Of a stretch of 64,000 nt of DNA, positions 25,136 to 34,456 are shown piece after piece. The stretch covers positions 4,323,501-4,387,500 of the forward strand of contig NZ_CP108393.1 in assembly GCF_035961655.1 (NCBI RefSeq), in the 5' to 3' direction. The notes under the pieces are model-generated. The model did no database searches. It saw only the letters and a list, made by a program, of their open reading frames with translations, and was not told the DNA's origin. Every line of letters starts with the position of its first letter. Positions within the stretch are counted from its first letter, which is position 1. The DNA is from Streptomyces sp. NBC_01317. Lineage in GTDB: Bacteria > Actinomycetota > Actinomycetes > Streptomycetales > Streptomycetaceae. The translations under genes were made by a program, and so were the position numbers.

Positions 25136-26464
25136 TCACGCCCTACGCAGCGCGGAGCCGCCCGCGAAGCGTGCCGCGTCGCCCAACTCCTCCTCGATAC
25201 GGATCAGTTGGTTGTACTTCGCCGTACGGTCGGAGCGGGAGAGCGAGCCGGTCTTGATCTGACCGCAACCCGTCGCCACCGCCAGATCCGCGATGGTGGT
25301 GTCCTCCGTCTCGCCCGAGCGGTGCGACATGACAGCCGTCCACCCCGCCCGGTGGGCCGTGGCCACCGTCGCCAGCGCCTCGGTCAGGGTCCCGACCTGA
25401 TTGACCTTGACCAGGACCGAGTTGCCGACACCGGTACGGATGCCCTCGCGCAGCAGCGTCTCGTCGGTGCAGAACACGTCGTCGCCGGTGAGCTGGCAGC
25501 GGTCGCCGACGCGGGCGGTCAACTCCCGCCAGCCGTCCAGGTCGTCCTCCGCCATCGGGTCCTCGATGGAGACGACCGGGTAGGCGTCGATCAGCCCGGC
25601 CAGGTAGTCGGCGTTCTCGGAGGGGGTACGGCGCACCCCCTCGCCCGCGTAGTCGTACACCCCGTCGTGGAAGAACTCCGACGACGCCGGGTCCATGACC
25701 AGGCCGATGTCCGTGCCGGGGCGGTAGCCGGCGCGCTCGACGGCGGCCGTCACGAAGTCGAGTGCCTCTTCGGCGGTACGGAGGGCGGGCGCGAAGCCGC
25801 CCTCGTCGCCGACGCCCGTGGAGTGCCCGGCGGCCAGCAGGTCGCGGCGCAGGGTGTGGAAGACCTCGCTGCCCATGCGGACGGCTTCGGCGAAGGTGTC
25901 CGCGCCCACGGGCACGATCATGAACTCCTGGAAATCCAGCGGATTGTCGGCGTGGGCGCCGCCGTTGACGATGTTCATCATCGGCAGCGGCAGGAGATGG
26001 GCGCCGGCGCCGCCGAGGTAGCGGTAGAGGGGTTGGCGGTGGGCCGCCGCGGCGGCCTTGGCGGTGGCGAGGGAGACGCCGAGGATCGCGTTGGCGCCGA
26101 GCCGGGACTTCGTGGCGGTGCCGTCGAGGGCGATCAGCGCGGCGTCGAGACCCGCCTGGTCCGCCGCCTCCCGGCCGCGTACGGCCGCCGCGATCTCCCC
26201 GTTGACGTGGGCCACCGCGCGGTCGACGCCCTTGCCGTGCCAGCGCGCGGGGTCTCCGTCGCGCAGTTCCACGGCCTCCCGGGCGCCGGTGGAGGTGCCG
26301 GAGGGGACAGCCGCGCGTCCCGGGGAACCGTCCGCCAGGACGACGTCGACCTCGACCGTGGGGTTGCCCCGGCTGTCGATGATCCGGCGGGCGGTGACGG
26401 TGTGGATGGGGGTGCCGACGGTTCCGGTGGCGGCGTTGACGGTGGCGGCTGCCTTCGCGGACAT
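25136..26464 (-). CDS. eno: Enolase (probable second paralogue)
   Basis: A 442-residue phosphopyruvate hydratase of glycolysis. Conserved elements: [36 protein letters not shown] with catalytic Glu, Asp ligands in [18 protein letters not shown] and TGDDVFCTD, catalytic Lys in [13 protein letters not shown], and [10 protein letters not shown]. The mobile loop reads [14 protein letters not shown] where the common form is SGASTGxHEA, so the usual His is Arg. That and the extended N-terminus suggest a secondary enolase. It is divergent from a MarR regulator. Confidence 0.93.
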   Translation of the reverse strand: MSAKAAATVNAATGTVGTPIHTVTARRIIDSRGNPTVEVDVVLADGSPGRAAVPSGTSTGAREAVELRDGDPARWHGKGVDRAVAHVNGEIAAAVRGREAADQAGLDAALIALDGTATKSRLGANAILGVSLATAKAAAAAHRQPLYRYLGGAGAHLLPLPMMNIVNGGAHADNPLDFQEFMIVPVGADTFAEAVRMGSEVFHTLRRDLLAAGHSTGVGDEGGFAPALRTAEEALDFVTAAVERAGYRPGTDIGLVMDPASSEFFHDGVYDYAGEGVRRTPSENADYLAGLIDAYPVVSIEDPMAEDDLDGWRELTARVGDRCQLTGDDVFCTDETLLREGIRTGVGNSVLVKVNQVGTLTEALATVATAHRAGWTAVMSHRSGETEDTTIADLAVATGCGQIKTGSLSRSDRTAKYNQLIRIEEELGDAARFAGGSALRRA

Positions 26465-26544
26465 GGGAGTCCCTTCCCGTTGTCGTGTGTGCCGTGGCCC
26501 CGGCTGCGACGACGCTGGCGCTGGGCCCGACGACAGAAACCGTA

Positions 26545-26555
26545 CAGCAATGCTG
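26545..26555. promoter_or_regulatory. Palindrome CAGCAATGCTG, copy 1
   Basis: An 11-bp perfect palindrome inside the 13-bp word CAGCAATGCTGGT, repeated at 26636. Both lie in the divergent eno/MarR intergenic region, a plausible MarR operator pair. Confidence 0.5.
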
Positions 26556-26635
26556 GTCAGTTCTGCTGCTCAGTTCAGCTGTTCAGTGTGGCTGTTCAGC
26601 GCCGCTGTGTAGTGTTACTGTGCAGGTCAGGTGCG

Positions 26636-26646
26636 CAGCAATGCTG
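26636..26646. promoter_or_regulatory. Palindrome CAGCAATGCTG, copy 2
   Basis: The second copy ends 22 bp before the MarR ATG. It is separated from copy 1 by 91 bp start to start. Between them lie repeated TGTTCAG/GTTCAG words (about 26560-26600). Confidence 0.5.
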
Positions 26647-26667
26647 GTGAACGCGGTAAAGTGCCCT

Positions 26668-27090
26668 ATGCCCACCTCGGACGCCGCCGCCATCGCCGCC
26701 GAACTGCGCACCGCGATGGGCAAGTTGACCCGGCGCGTCAAACACGAGGACCACATCCCGCTCGGCCAGGTCGCCGTGCTCGGCGCGCTCGACCGCAGTG
26801 GCGCCATGACCACCAGCGATCTCGCCGCCGATCAGCGCGTACGCCCCCAGTCGATGGCCCGGGCGGTGGGACTGCTCATGGACCAGCACCTGATCACGCG
26901 CCGTGCTCACCCCACGGACGGCCGCAAGTCGCTGGTCGAGCTGTCGGACGCGGGCCGCGCCGCCCTGGAGGCGGAGCGTGGCCGCAGGGCCGGCTGGCTC
27001 GCGCAGGCCATCGAGTCCGAACTCACCGATGAGGAGCGGGTGTTGCTGGCGCGGAGCGCCGCCCTGCTGGAGCGGCTCGCCGCGCGTTAG
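26668..27090 (+). CDS. MarR-family transcriptional regulator
   Basis: A 140-residue winged-helix regulator: IPLGQVAVLGALDRSGAMTT, recognition region QRVRPQSMARAVGLLMDQ, wing RRAHPTDGRKSLVELSDAG. The ATG at 26668 has no good ribosome site and may be leaderless or weakly translated. It is divergent from eno, with a duplicated 11-bp palindrome between them, so it may regulate itself and eno. Its stop overlaps the converging TetR stop (TTAG). Confidence 0.88.
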   Translation: MPTSDAAAIAAELRTAMGKLTRRVKHEDHIPLGQVAVLGALDRSGAMTTSDLAADQRVRPQSMARAVGLLMDQHLITRRAHPTDGRKSLVELSDAGRAALEAERGRRAGWLAQAIESELTDEERVLLARSAALLERLAAR

Positions 27091-27743
27091 CAGTCCTCAT
27101 CCGTCCTCATTCCGTCCTCAGCCGGGAGGACCCCGAGTGTGGTTCCGGCAGTGCGGTACAGGAAGCCCTCCGCCCGGGACCAGGACCAGCCGGACTCGGT
27201 GACCAGGGTGCGCCAGCTCGTCGGGCCGAACCAGAACCACAACATGTCCGCGATCTCCTCGCGCGGTGTGTCCCGGACGGCGGGGGACAGCTCGCGCAGG
27301 TGCTGGGCCGCCTCGTCGAGCGCCTGGCGGTAGGCGGCGGTGGCCCGTGCCCAGAGGGCCTCGCTGTCCTCGTGGACCGGGAGCGCGCCTCTGACGGCCT
27401 CCAGGACCTCGAACTGGCCCTCGTTGCCGGTACGGGTCCCGTGGGCCAGTGCCTTCAGTACGGCCTCCGGGGTCGTCGCCGCGAGGAGGTGCGCCACGGT
27501 CGCCTCGTAGCCGGAGTCCGTGACCGCCTTGTCCACGATCTGGTCCAGGGCGCTCGACTTGCTCCCGACGCTCGCGAAGACGGTCTTGGAGGCGACGCCG
27601 GCCGCCTGGGCGATGTCGGCGACGGTGACGCGTCCGTACCCCCGCTGAGCGAACAGTTCCACCGCCTGCCGGAGGATTCGCTCGCGCGTCTCGGCCGCGG
27701 CTTTCTTCCGGAGCGGGGAGCTGTACAGGCGCTTGTCGGTCAT
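27087..27743 (-). CDS. TetR-family transcriptional regulator
   Basis: A 218-residue regulator. The N-terminal HTH reads RILRQAVELFAQRGYGRVTV then ADIAQAAGVASKTVFASVGSK. The ligand domain is all-helical with a Trp-rich end (MLWFWFGPTSWRTLV). The start codon lies in the palindrome ATGACGTCAT (27742-27751). GGCCTAT occurs twice in the divergent gap (27761 and 27796). Both are candidate self-regulatory sites. The likely target is the divergent SnoaL-like gene. Confidence 0.9.
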   Translation of the reverse strand: MTDKRLYSSPLRKKAAAETRERILRQAVELFAQRGYGRVTVADIAQAAGVASKTVFASVGSKSSALDQIVDKAVTDSGYEATVAHLLAATTPEAVLKALAHGTRTGNEGQFEVLEAVRGALPVHEDSEALWARATAAYRQALDEAAQHLRELSPAVRDTPREEIADMLWFWFGPTSWRTLVTESGWSWSRAEGFLYRTAGTTLGVLPAEDGMRTDEDC

Positions 27744-27835
27744 GACGTCATGCTATCGCTGGCCTATTCATTAGATGGCTTGTAACCTGAATTTAGGCCT
27801 ATCGAGCAAACAGCAAGAGACAGGTGGCACCTCGG

Positions 27836-28405
27836 ATGAACGCCGACGAACTGGCCCACGGGCTCTTCCGGATCCTGGAGACCGGGGACCCGTCCCTGGC
27901 CGCCTCCGTCGTCGCCGACGACAACTACAACCGCGAGGCGGCCGTCGCCCCCTCCGCCTGCGCGATCCCCGGCCCGGCGGGGACCCTCGCGTCGAGTGCC
28001 TGGATGCGCTTCGCGTTCAGCGAGCTGCGCTTCCCCGTCCTGGGGGTCGCCGAGAGCGACGGCCAGGTGTGGGTCAGGCTGCGCATGCAGGGGCGCCACA
28101 CAGGTCCGTTCGTACGGTTCCGGGACGGCGCGCTCGACCAGGCCGTCCCTCCCACCGGGCGGCAGATCGATTTCGAGCAGGTGCACGTGCTCGGCGTCCG
28201 TGACGGCAAGGTCGTCAGCCACGAGGCCGTACGGGACGACGTCACCATGCTCGGTCAGCTCGGTGTGTTCCCGCCGAGCCCCGCCGTGGGGCTGCGCATG
28301 GTCGCCTGGCGCCTTTCCGGGCGGGCGACGCGCGCCGCGGCCGCGGTCTCCCAACAGGCAGACCGGGCCGCGGAGGCGTTCCGTTCGGGGGCCGTGACGT
28401 CGTGA
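27836..28405 (+). CDS. SnoaL-like (NTF2-fold) protein
   Basis: A 189-residue protein. The first 140 residues resemble the SnoaL/ester-cyclase NTF2 fold: ADDNYNREAAVAPSACAIPG, WMRFAFSELRFPVLGVAE, TGRQIDFEQVHVLGVRDGKV. A helical Ala-rich tail follows. Members include polyketide cyclases and many proteins of unknown activity, so no substrate is proposed. The ATG at 27836 is preferred over GTG 27824 because AGGTGG lies 8-9 nt upstream. It is divergent from the TetR gene, which probably controls it. Confidence 0.75.
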   Translation: MNADELAHGLFRILETGDPSLAASVVADDNYNREAAVAPSACAIPGPAGTLASSAWMRFAFSELRFPVLGVAESDGQVWVRLRMQGRHTGPFVRFRDGALDQAVPPTGRQIDFEQVHVLGVRDGKVVSHEAVRDDVTMLGQLGVFPPSPAVGLRMVAWRLSGRATRAAAAVSQQADRAAEAFRSGAVTS

Positions 28406-28427
28406 CGACCCACCCGTGAGGGACGAA

Positions 28428-29327
28428 TCAGCGAGTGGGTGCGGGTGCGGGTACGGGTACGGCCTCGACCCGCACCGGTCGGTCCGACCGGACCGCCTCG
28501 CGCCCCCGGCTCGTCCCCAGCAGCGTCGCAGCCAGGACGAGCTGCACCGCCAGGACCAGCGCCTGCGTCACCGGTGACTCGACCGTCAGCACCGCCATCG
28601 TCGCGTTGAACCCGAGGTGGACCGCGACGGACGCGACGACTCCGGCACGTTCGTACGCGTAACCGGTCAGCAGCGCCACCGGGACGACGCTCAGCGAGAA
28701 CATCAGGCCGCTCCAGCTGAAGAGCCCCAACTCGGCCTGCACCGTGCCGTCGACGAAGAACAGCGGCAGGTGCCACACCGCCCACACCGCGCCCAGCAGA
28801 ACACCGGCCCGGACCCGGCTCATCGACGCGCGCAGCCGCGGGTACGCCGTACCGCGCCAGCCCGGCTCCTCGGCCAGCGGCCCCGCGATCAGCATGCTGA
28901 CGAAGAACGGAACCACTCCGCCCACCGTCGAGATCAGCTCCCTGCCCTCGGTCAGGCTCACCCCGGGACCGCCCACCAGGTCCGCGAGCAGCGCGCCCAC
29001 CACGACGCTCGCCGACGCCAGCACCAGCAGGGGCAGCGCCAGGAACACCCGTACCCCCTGCCGGTACGGCACCGCACGCGCGGGCACGGGCTCCCGGCGG
29101 CGGGCCCGCCGCGCCCGGACCGCGAGCGCGCCGAACACCGGGCCGAAGCCGCCGAGCAGGTACGGAACGGCGGTGGGGGAGCTGGTCGGTGATCCGCCGA
29201 GCGCGATCGCGAGCAGCCAGAAGGCCCAGGTCGTGGTGAAGGTGACCGTGAAGAAGAGCGGGAGGCCACGTCCCCGCAGCCCCTCGCCACTCTTGGTGGT
29301 TCCGGTCCCGCTCGTCCGCTGGAACAT
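28428..29327 (-). CDS. CPBP-family intramembrane metalloprotease (Abi/CAAX-like)
   Basis: A 299-residue multi-pass membrane protein. Family motifs are EEPGWRG (EExxxR), WAVWHLPLF (FxxxH type) and VHLGFN (HxxxN), which provide the Glu and His active-site residues. It has about 7-8 hydrophobic segments. The ATG at 29327 is chosen because AAGGGG lies 8 nt upstream. Family members process prenylated or membrane peptides, or confer bacteriocin self-immunity. No partner gene is adjacent. Confidence 0.87.
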   Translation of the reverse strand: MFQRTSGTGTTKSGEGLRGRGLPLFFTVTFTTTWAFWLLAIALGGSPTSSPTAVPYLLGGFGPVFGALAVRARRARRREPVPARAVPYRQGVRVFLALPLLVLASASVVVGALLADLVGGPGVSLTEGRELISTVGGVVPFFVSMLIAGPLAEEPGWRGTAYPRLRASMSRVRAGVLLGAVWAVWHLPLFFVDGTVQAELGLFSWSGLMFSLSVVPVALLTGYAYERAGVVASVAVHLGFNATMAVLTVESPVTQALVLAVQLVLAATLLGTSRGREAVRSDRPVRVEAVPVPAPAPTR

Positions 29328-29548
29328 GTCCGTCGCCCCTTCTCCCACGGCGCTCCCTGCACCATGTCCATGACGCTACGGATGGGGAGAGCCGCGCACA
29401 CTGGGCGTACGGCCCGGCTCGGAGGTGGTGCTGGGTGCACCCCCGCGAGTTGCCGGTGTGTTCCCGCGGCGTGAGCATGGTGAGTGGGGGCGTGTGCCGT
29501 GGGCGGGGTGGTGCCTGATCTTTTCAGCTTGGCTCTGAGGGAAATTCG

Positions 29549-30010
29549 ATGACAGATTATGTGCGCATCGCGCAGTCCATAACGATTGACGCGTCACAGG
29601 AGCGCGTCTTCCAGTTCGTGAGCGACTTTCGCAACGACCGGCAGTGGCGGCCCGAGATCAGGCGGGTGGAGCTGCGCGGACCGTTGATGATCGGTACCCA
29701 ACTGGTCCAGGAAGCAAGGCTGTTGGGCTTCTTCTCCCTCTCGGTGCTCACCGAGGTGGTCGAGCTGGAACCGGGCCGGCGGCTTGTCACCCGTACCCCT
29801 CCCGAATACGACGCGCACATCTTCAACGTCCGGGCCGTGGAGGTGCTTTCGGTCGACGTCGTCAGGTTTGTGTACGAACTCAGCTTCGACAAGGCCGCCG
29901 TGAAGAAGGCGCTTCGGTTCACCGTGCCGGCGGGGGTGGTCTCGACTTTTTACGGGGCGGCGGTCCGCCGCTATCTCGGGACCGTCAAGCACCTCGTCGA
30001 GGAGAGCTGA
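29549..30010 (+). CDS. SRPBCC (polyketide cyclase/START-like) protein
   Basis: A 153-residue helix-grip protein: SITIDASQERVFQFVSDFRN, DRQWRPEIRRVELRGP, GTQLVQEARLLGF and a C-terminal long helix (VVSTFYGAAVRRYLGTVKHL). It probably binds a hydrophobic ligand. The last 26 bp overlap the 3' end of the converging prim-pol gene. It has no tight operon neighbour. Confidence 0.83.
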   Translation: MTDYVRIAQSITIDASQERVFQFVSDFRNDRQWRPEIRRVELRGPLMIGTQLVQEARLLGFFSLSVLTEVVELEPGRRLVTRTPPEYDAHIFNVRAVEVLSVDVVRFVYELSFDKAAVKKALRFTVPAGVVSTFYGAAVRRYLGTVKHLVEES

Positions 30011-31031
30011 GGCGGGCGGCCGAGGCCACCGTCGCGCGCGCTTCCTGTTCCATCAGGCCGGTACGTACCGCCGCCTCGATCAGTGTCTCCGCCAGCGCCT
30101 CCCCGAAGCCGTGTTCGTACGCCCGGCACGCGGCCCAGAACAGGCGGGTGTTGCGCTGGCCCTCGTGCGCCGCCAGGACGAACTGCACCAGCCCGTGGCC
30201 CTGGGCCGGCCGGTCGGTGGCGGGGGAACGGCGGTCGGCCGTCTGGTCCGGGTCGCCTGAACGATGACCGGTCCGGTACGTCTCCGCCCGGTGCGGGCGG
30301 GGCGGCGTCGGCGGCGTGAGCAGGCGCAGCAGGGCGCGCGGGCACGGCGCGGGTGAGAGGCCGGCCGAACCGGGGACCAGCCGGTACGCGCCCCGGGCGC
30401 TGACCGAGCCGGGGCCCATGAGGTAGCCGCCGGCTCCCCGTACGTCGATGCCGGGGGCGAGGCGTCCTGCGGAGTTGGGGACGGTGACGTCCGGCGGGCC
30501 CGACAGCCAGATGTGGCGGCCCCCGCTGGGGGTCAGCACCGTGACCGTCTCCGGGAGCGTGAACAGGTGCTGGAGGGCGATCTGTTGGAGCGCGGCCACC
30601 GAGGCCGGGGTGGCTTCGATGTACGGAGGCGTTCCGGAGGCCGTACCGGGAGACGGGGCCGTGCCGGGAGATGGGGCCGTACCGGGAGACAGGGCCGTAC
30701 CCGGAGATACGGCCCCCACCGGCGTGACGTCCAGGTCGATGCCGATCAGGTGGTGCGGGGCCCGGCCGCACGCGATGCCGTACCCCGTGGCCCACGGCGC
30801 CGCCGCGAACAGGGCCCGTACGGCGGCGGGGTCGGTGGTCGCGTCGTGCACGCCGTGGCCCGGGCGCCCGCACTCGCCGCGGCAGAGGCCCGGCTCGGGC
30901 TCGCCCCGGTGCGGTGAGGGCAGCGCGGGGAGCTTGGTGGGGGACAGGGGGATGACGGGGAGCCCGCGCTCGGCGGCGGACAGCGCGTGGGCGAGAGCCG
31001 GGGTGGCGGTGTGCCGGGCGGTGGTGGCCAT
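29985..31031 (-). CDS. Prim-pol domain protein (bifunctional DNA primase/polymerase-like)
   Basis: A 348-residue protein with a recognisable archaeo-eukaryotic primase core: ERGLPVIPLSPTKLP, acidic pair in GIDLDVTPV, SGGRHIWLSGP and DVRGAGGYLMGPGS. It also has a C-terminal helical domain (VLAAHEGQRNTRLFWAACRAY), as in plasmid-type prim-pol proteins. An 18-bp minisatellite (30639-30710) adds repeats of SPGTAP just after the acidic pair. The ATG at 31031 gives the family N-terminus; a longer frame to 31199 is not needed. There is no helicase or replication origin nearby, so its role is unknown. Confidence 0.82.
   Translation of the reverse strand: MATTARHTATPALAHALSAAERGLPVIPLSPTKLPALPSPHRGEPEPGLCRGECGRPGHGVHDATTDPAAVRALFAAAPWATGYGIACGRAPHHLIGIDLDVTPVGAVSPGTALSPGTAPSPGTAPSPGTASGTPPYIEATPASVAALQQIALQHLFTLPETVTVLTPSGGRHIWLSGPPDVTVPNSAGRLAPGIDVRGAGGYLMGPGSVSARGAYRLVPGSAGLSPAPCPRALLRLLTPPTPPRPHRAETYRTGHRSGDPDQTADRRSPATDRPAQGHGLVQFVLAAHEGQRNTRLFWAACRAYEHGFGEALAETLIEAAVRTGLMEQEARATVASAARLSSPRRGA
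30639..30710. repeat. Four 18-bp in-frame minisatellite units in the prim-pol gene
   Basis: GGCCGTACCGGGAGACGG-like units start at 30639, 30657, 30675 and 30693, each differing by one to a few bases. They encode tandem SPGTAx repeats in a loop of the primase domain. Copy number is likely variable between strains. Confidence 0.88.
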
Positions 31032-31367
31032 GATTCTATGTTCGTACAGTTGTTCGAAGAAAGGAAGAGGGGGCCGGAGCGAGGGTGTCCGGGACGTGAA
31101 AGTTCGGGTGCGTACGGACGCCTGCCGTAACGCTTCGCCTCTTGCGGCGCCTGGGTTCGGCGGCCCGTCTGGGGGTGATGTACGGCTTTGGGGGCGCAAA
31201 GCATGTTTATCGACTTGTCCTCACGCTTGCGAGGGAATGGGGTTCTCCGGGCTGGTTCGCAGGGGATTCGGTGGGCGATCCTGAGTTCGCGACGTCGTCA
31301 CCACGACCCGGGCGGTCGGCCAACTGCCCTGGGACAAGCCGTACTTCTCGTTCCTGGAGGAACTGAC
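31032..31367. other. 336-bp divergent intergenic region
   Basis: The promoter region between the prim-pol gene and the secreted Asn-rich protein gene. The part near the prim-pol start is AT-richer (31030-31065, including GTTCGTACAGTTGTTCGAAGAA). No gene or strong hairpin is seen. Confidence 0.55.
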
Positions 31368-31679
31368 ATGGCAAGCTTCCGTACCGTTCGCGTCATCGCC
31401 GCTGTCGCCGCACTCCCCCTCGCCGCCGCGCTCTTCACCGGGGTGGCCGAGGCCGACAACGGTGGATTCGCGAACGACGGATCGAACGCGGTTGTGTCCA
31501 CGATCAGCGGCAGCGGCGTGGGTGGGAACAACTACGGCAATTCGACCACCACCCAGCAGGTGGCCAACGGAGCGGGCGCGTCCAACCAGAACAACACCGC
31601 CAGTGTGGTCGGCTCCGCCTTCACGGCGATCGACCAGTCCAACGAGAACATCTCGGTGTCCTTCACGAACCTCTGGTGA
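31368..31679 (+). CDS. Small secreted Asn/Ser/Thr-rich protein
   Basis: A 103-residue protein. The Sec signal (MASFRTVRVIAAVAALPLAAALFTGVAEA) leaves a mature protein of about 74 residues rich in Asn, Gly, Ser and Thr, with no Cys (DNGGFANDGSNAVVSTISGS, NNYGNSTTTQQVANGAGAS). Alternating small/polar residues suggest beta-solenoid or amyloid-like structure. It is not a chaplin (no chaplin domain) or a rodlin by pattern. GGAGG sits 7 nt before the ATG. A candidate surface or aerial-hypha protein, by inference. Confidence 0.72.
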   Translation: MASFRTVRVIAAVAALPLAAALFTGVAEADNGGFANDGSNAVVSTISGSGVGGNNYGNSTTTQQVANGAGASNQNNTASVVGSAFTAIDQSNENISVSFTNLW

Positions 31680-31724
31680 CACGCGGCCCGACGGGGGGTG
31701 TGTGATCAAGGGGTGATACGAATT

Positions 31725-31766
31725 CCTGCGCGGCGGTGGTCCGGTCTTCCGGCCCCGTCGCGCAGG
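31725..31766. terminator. Hairpin downstream of the secreted Asn-rich protein gene
   Basis: CCTGCGCG (31725-31732) pairs with CGCGCAGG (31759-31766), with inner GGTCCGG/CCGG pairing. It lies 45 bp after the stop codon. The rest of the 314-bp gap to the sigma factor includes a TATAGT-like -10 box near 31826. Confidence 0.6.
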
Positions 31767-31993
31767 GCTTCGTCGTCACCCCGGCGGGCATCCCGGGTGG
31801 CATCCCGGCCCTCACCCCGGCTCGTATAGTGCCCGCCCGGACCCCGCCCGCCCGGCGCCTACCCTGACGGGCCACGTCACCTGTTCTCCACCTTCAGGAG
31901 GTGGAGCGGGCACCACCCCTACACCCTGAGGCGGAGACAGCTTCGGGACCTGGGGCCGATCCCCCGGCGAAGCCCCGCTCCTAGCGTGGAGCC

Positions 31994-32635
31994 ATGACCA
32001 CGCCTGTCTGCACAAACGCCTCCACAGCCGTCAAAACGACCGCCTTTCCGCCCCACTCCGCGCACACAGCGCACCCACCCCACTCCACGCACCCGGCGCA
32101 CACCCCCCGCCCCGCGCACCCGGCCCGTTCGACCTACGCGCCGTACGCCTCGTTCTCGTCGTACGTACGCGCACGGGGCCCCGTCCTGCTCCGTACGGCA
32201 CGCTCGCTCACCGCCAACCCGAGCGACGCGGAGGACCTGCTCCAGACAGCGCTCACCAAGACCTACGTCGCCTGGGACCGCATCGAGGACCACCGCGCCC
32301 TCGACGGATACGTACGCCGCGCCCTGCTCAACACCCGTACGTCACAGTGGCGCAAGCGCAAGGTCGACGAGTTCGCCTGCGACGAACTGCCCGAGCCGGT
32401 GGGGCTGCCCGAGCCCGATCCGGCCGAACAGCAGGCGGTGCACGACGCGATGTGGCGGGCGGTGATGAGACTGCCCGACCGCCAGCGGGCGATGGTGGTG
32501 CTGCGGTACTACGAAGACCTCAGCGAGGTGCAGACCGCCGAGGTGCTGGGCGTCTCGGTCGGTACGGTCAAGAGCGCGGTCTCGCGGGCGCTGGGAAAGC
32601 TCCGGGAGGATCCCGAACTGTCGCCGGTGCGTTGA
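31994..32635 (+). CDS. SigE-family ECF-type RNA polymerase sigma factor
   Basis: A 213-residue sigma factor with regions 2 and 4 only. Region 2: ANPSDAEDLLQTALTKTYV and AWDRIEDHRALDGYVRRALL. Region 4: LPDRQRAMVVLRYYEDLSEV then QTAEVLGVSVGTVKSAVSRA. The N-terminal 45 residues are a His/Pro-rich low-complexity tail (HSAHTAHPPHSTHPAHTPRP) not needed for the fold, possibly metal-binding. An alternative later start would remove most of it. No anti-sigma gene is adjacent. Confidence 0.9.
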   Translation: MTTPVCTNASTAVKTTAFPPHSAHTAHPPHSTHPAHTPRPAHPARSTYAPYASFSSYVRARGPVLLRTARSLTANPSDAEDLLQTALTKTYVAWDRIEDHRALDGYVRRALLNTRTSQWRKRKVDEFACDELPEPVGLPEPDPAEQQAVHDAMWRAVMRLPDRQRAMVVLRYYEDLSEVQTAEVLGVSVGTVKSAVSRALGKLREDPELSPVR

Positions 32636-32776
32636 GCGGGAGTCGGGTGCGCCCTTTCCCTTCTCGATTCTTCTTTCGTTCTACTCCCGGGTAGTGACAT
32701 ACCGCGCGGTATGTGCGCAGAATCCTCGCAGCATCAGCGCCACGCCACAGTGTCAGCGCCGACCGGGAGGACGCCC

Positions 32777-34423
<1,647 letters not shown>

Positions 34424-34456
34424 GTCGCGTGGGGTGGTGAGGAGCGGGACGGGCGG

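Noticed and set aside
31368..31679. Chaplin or rodlin identity for the secreted Asn-rich protein
   Set aside because: No chaplin domain pattern, no paired Cys and no rodlin motifs; left as unknown.
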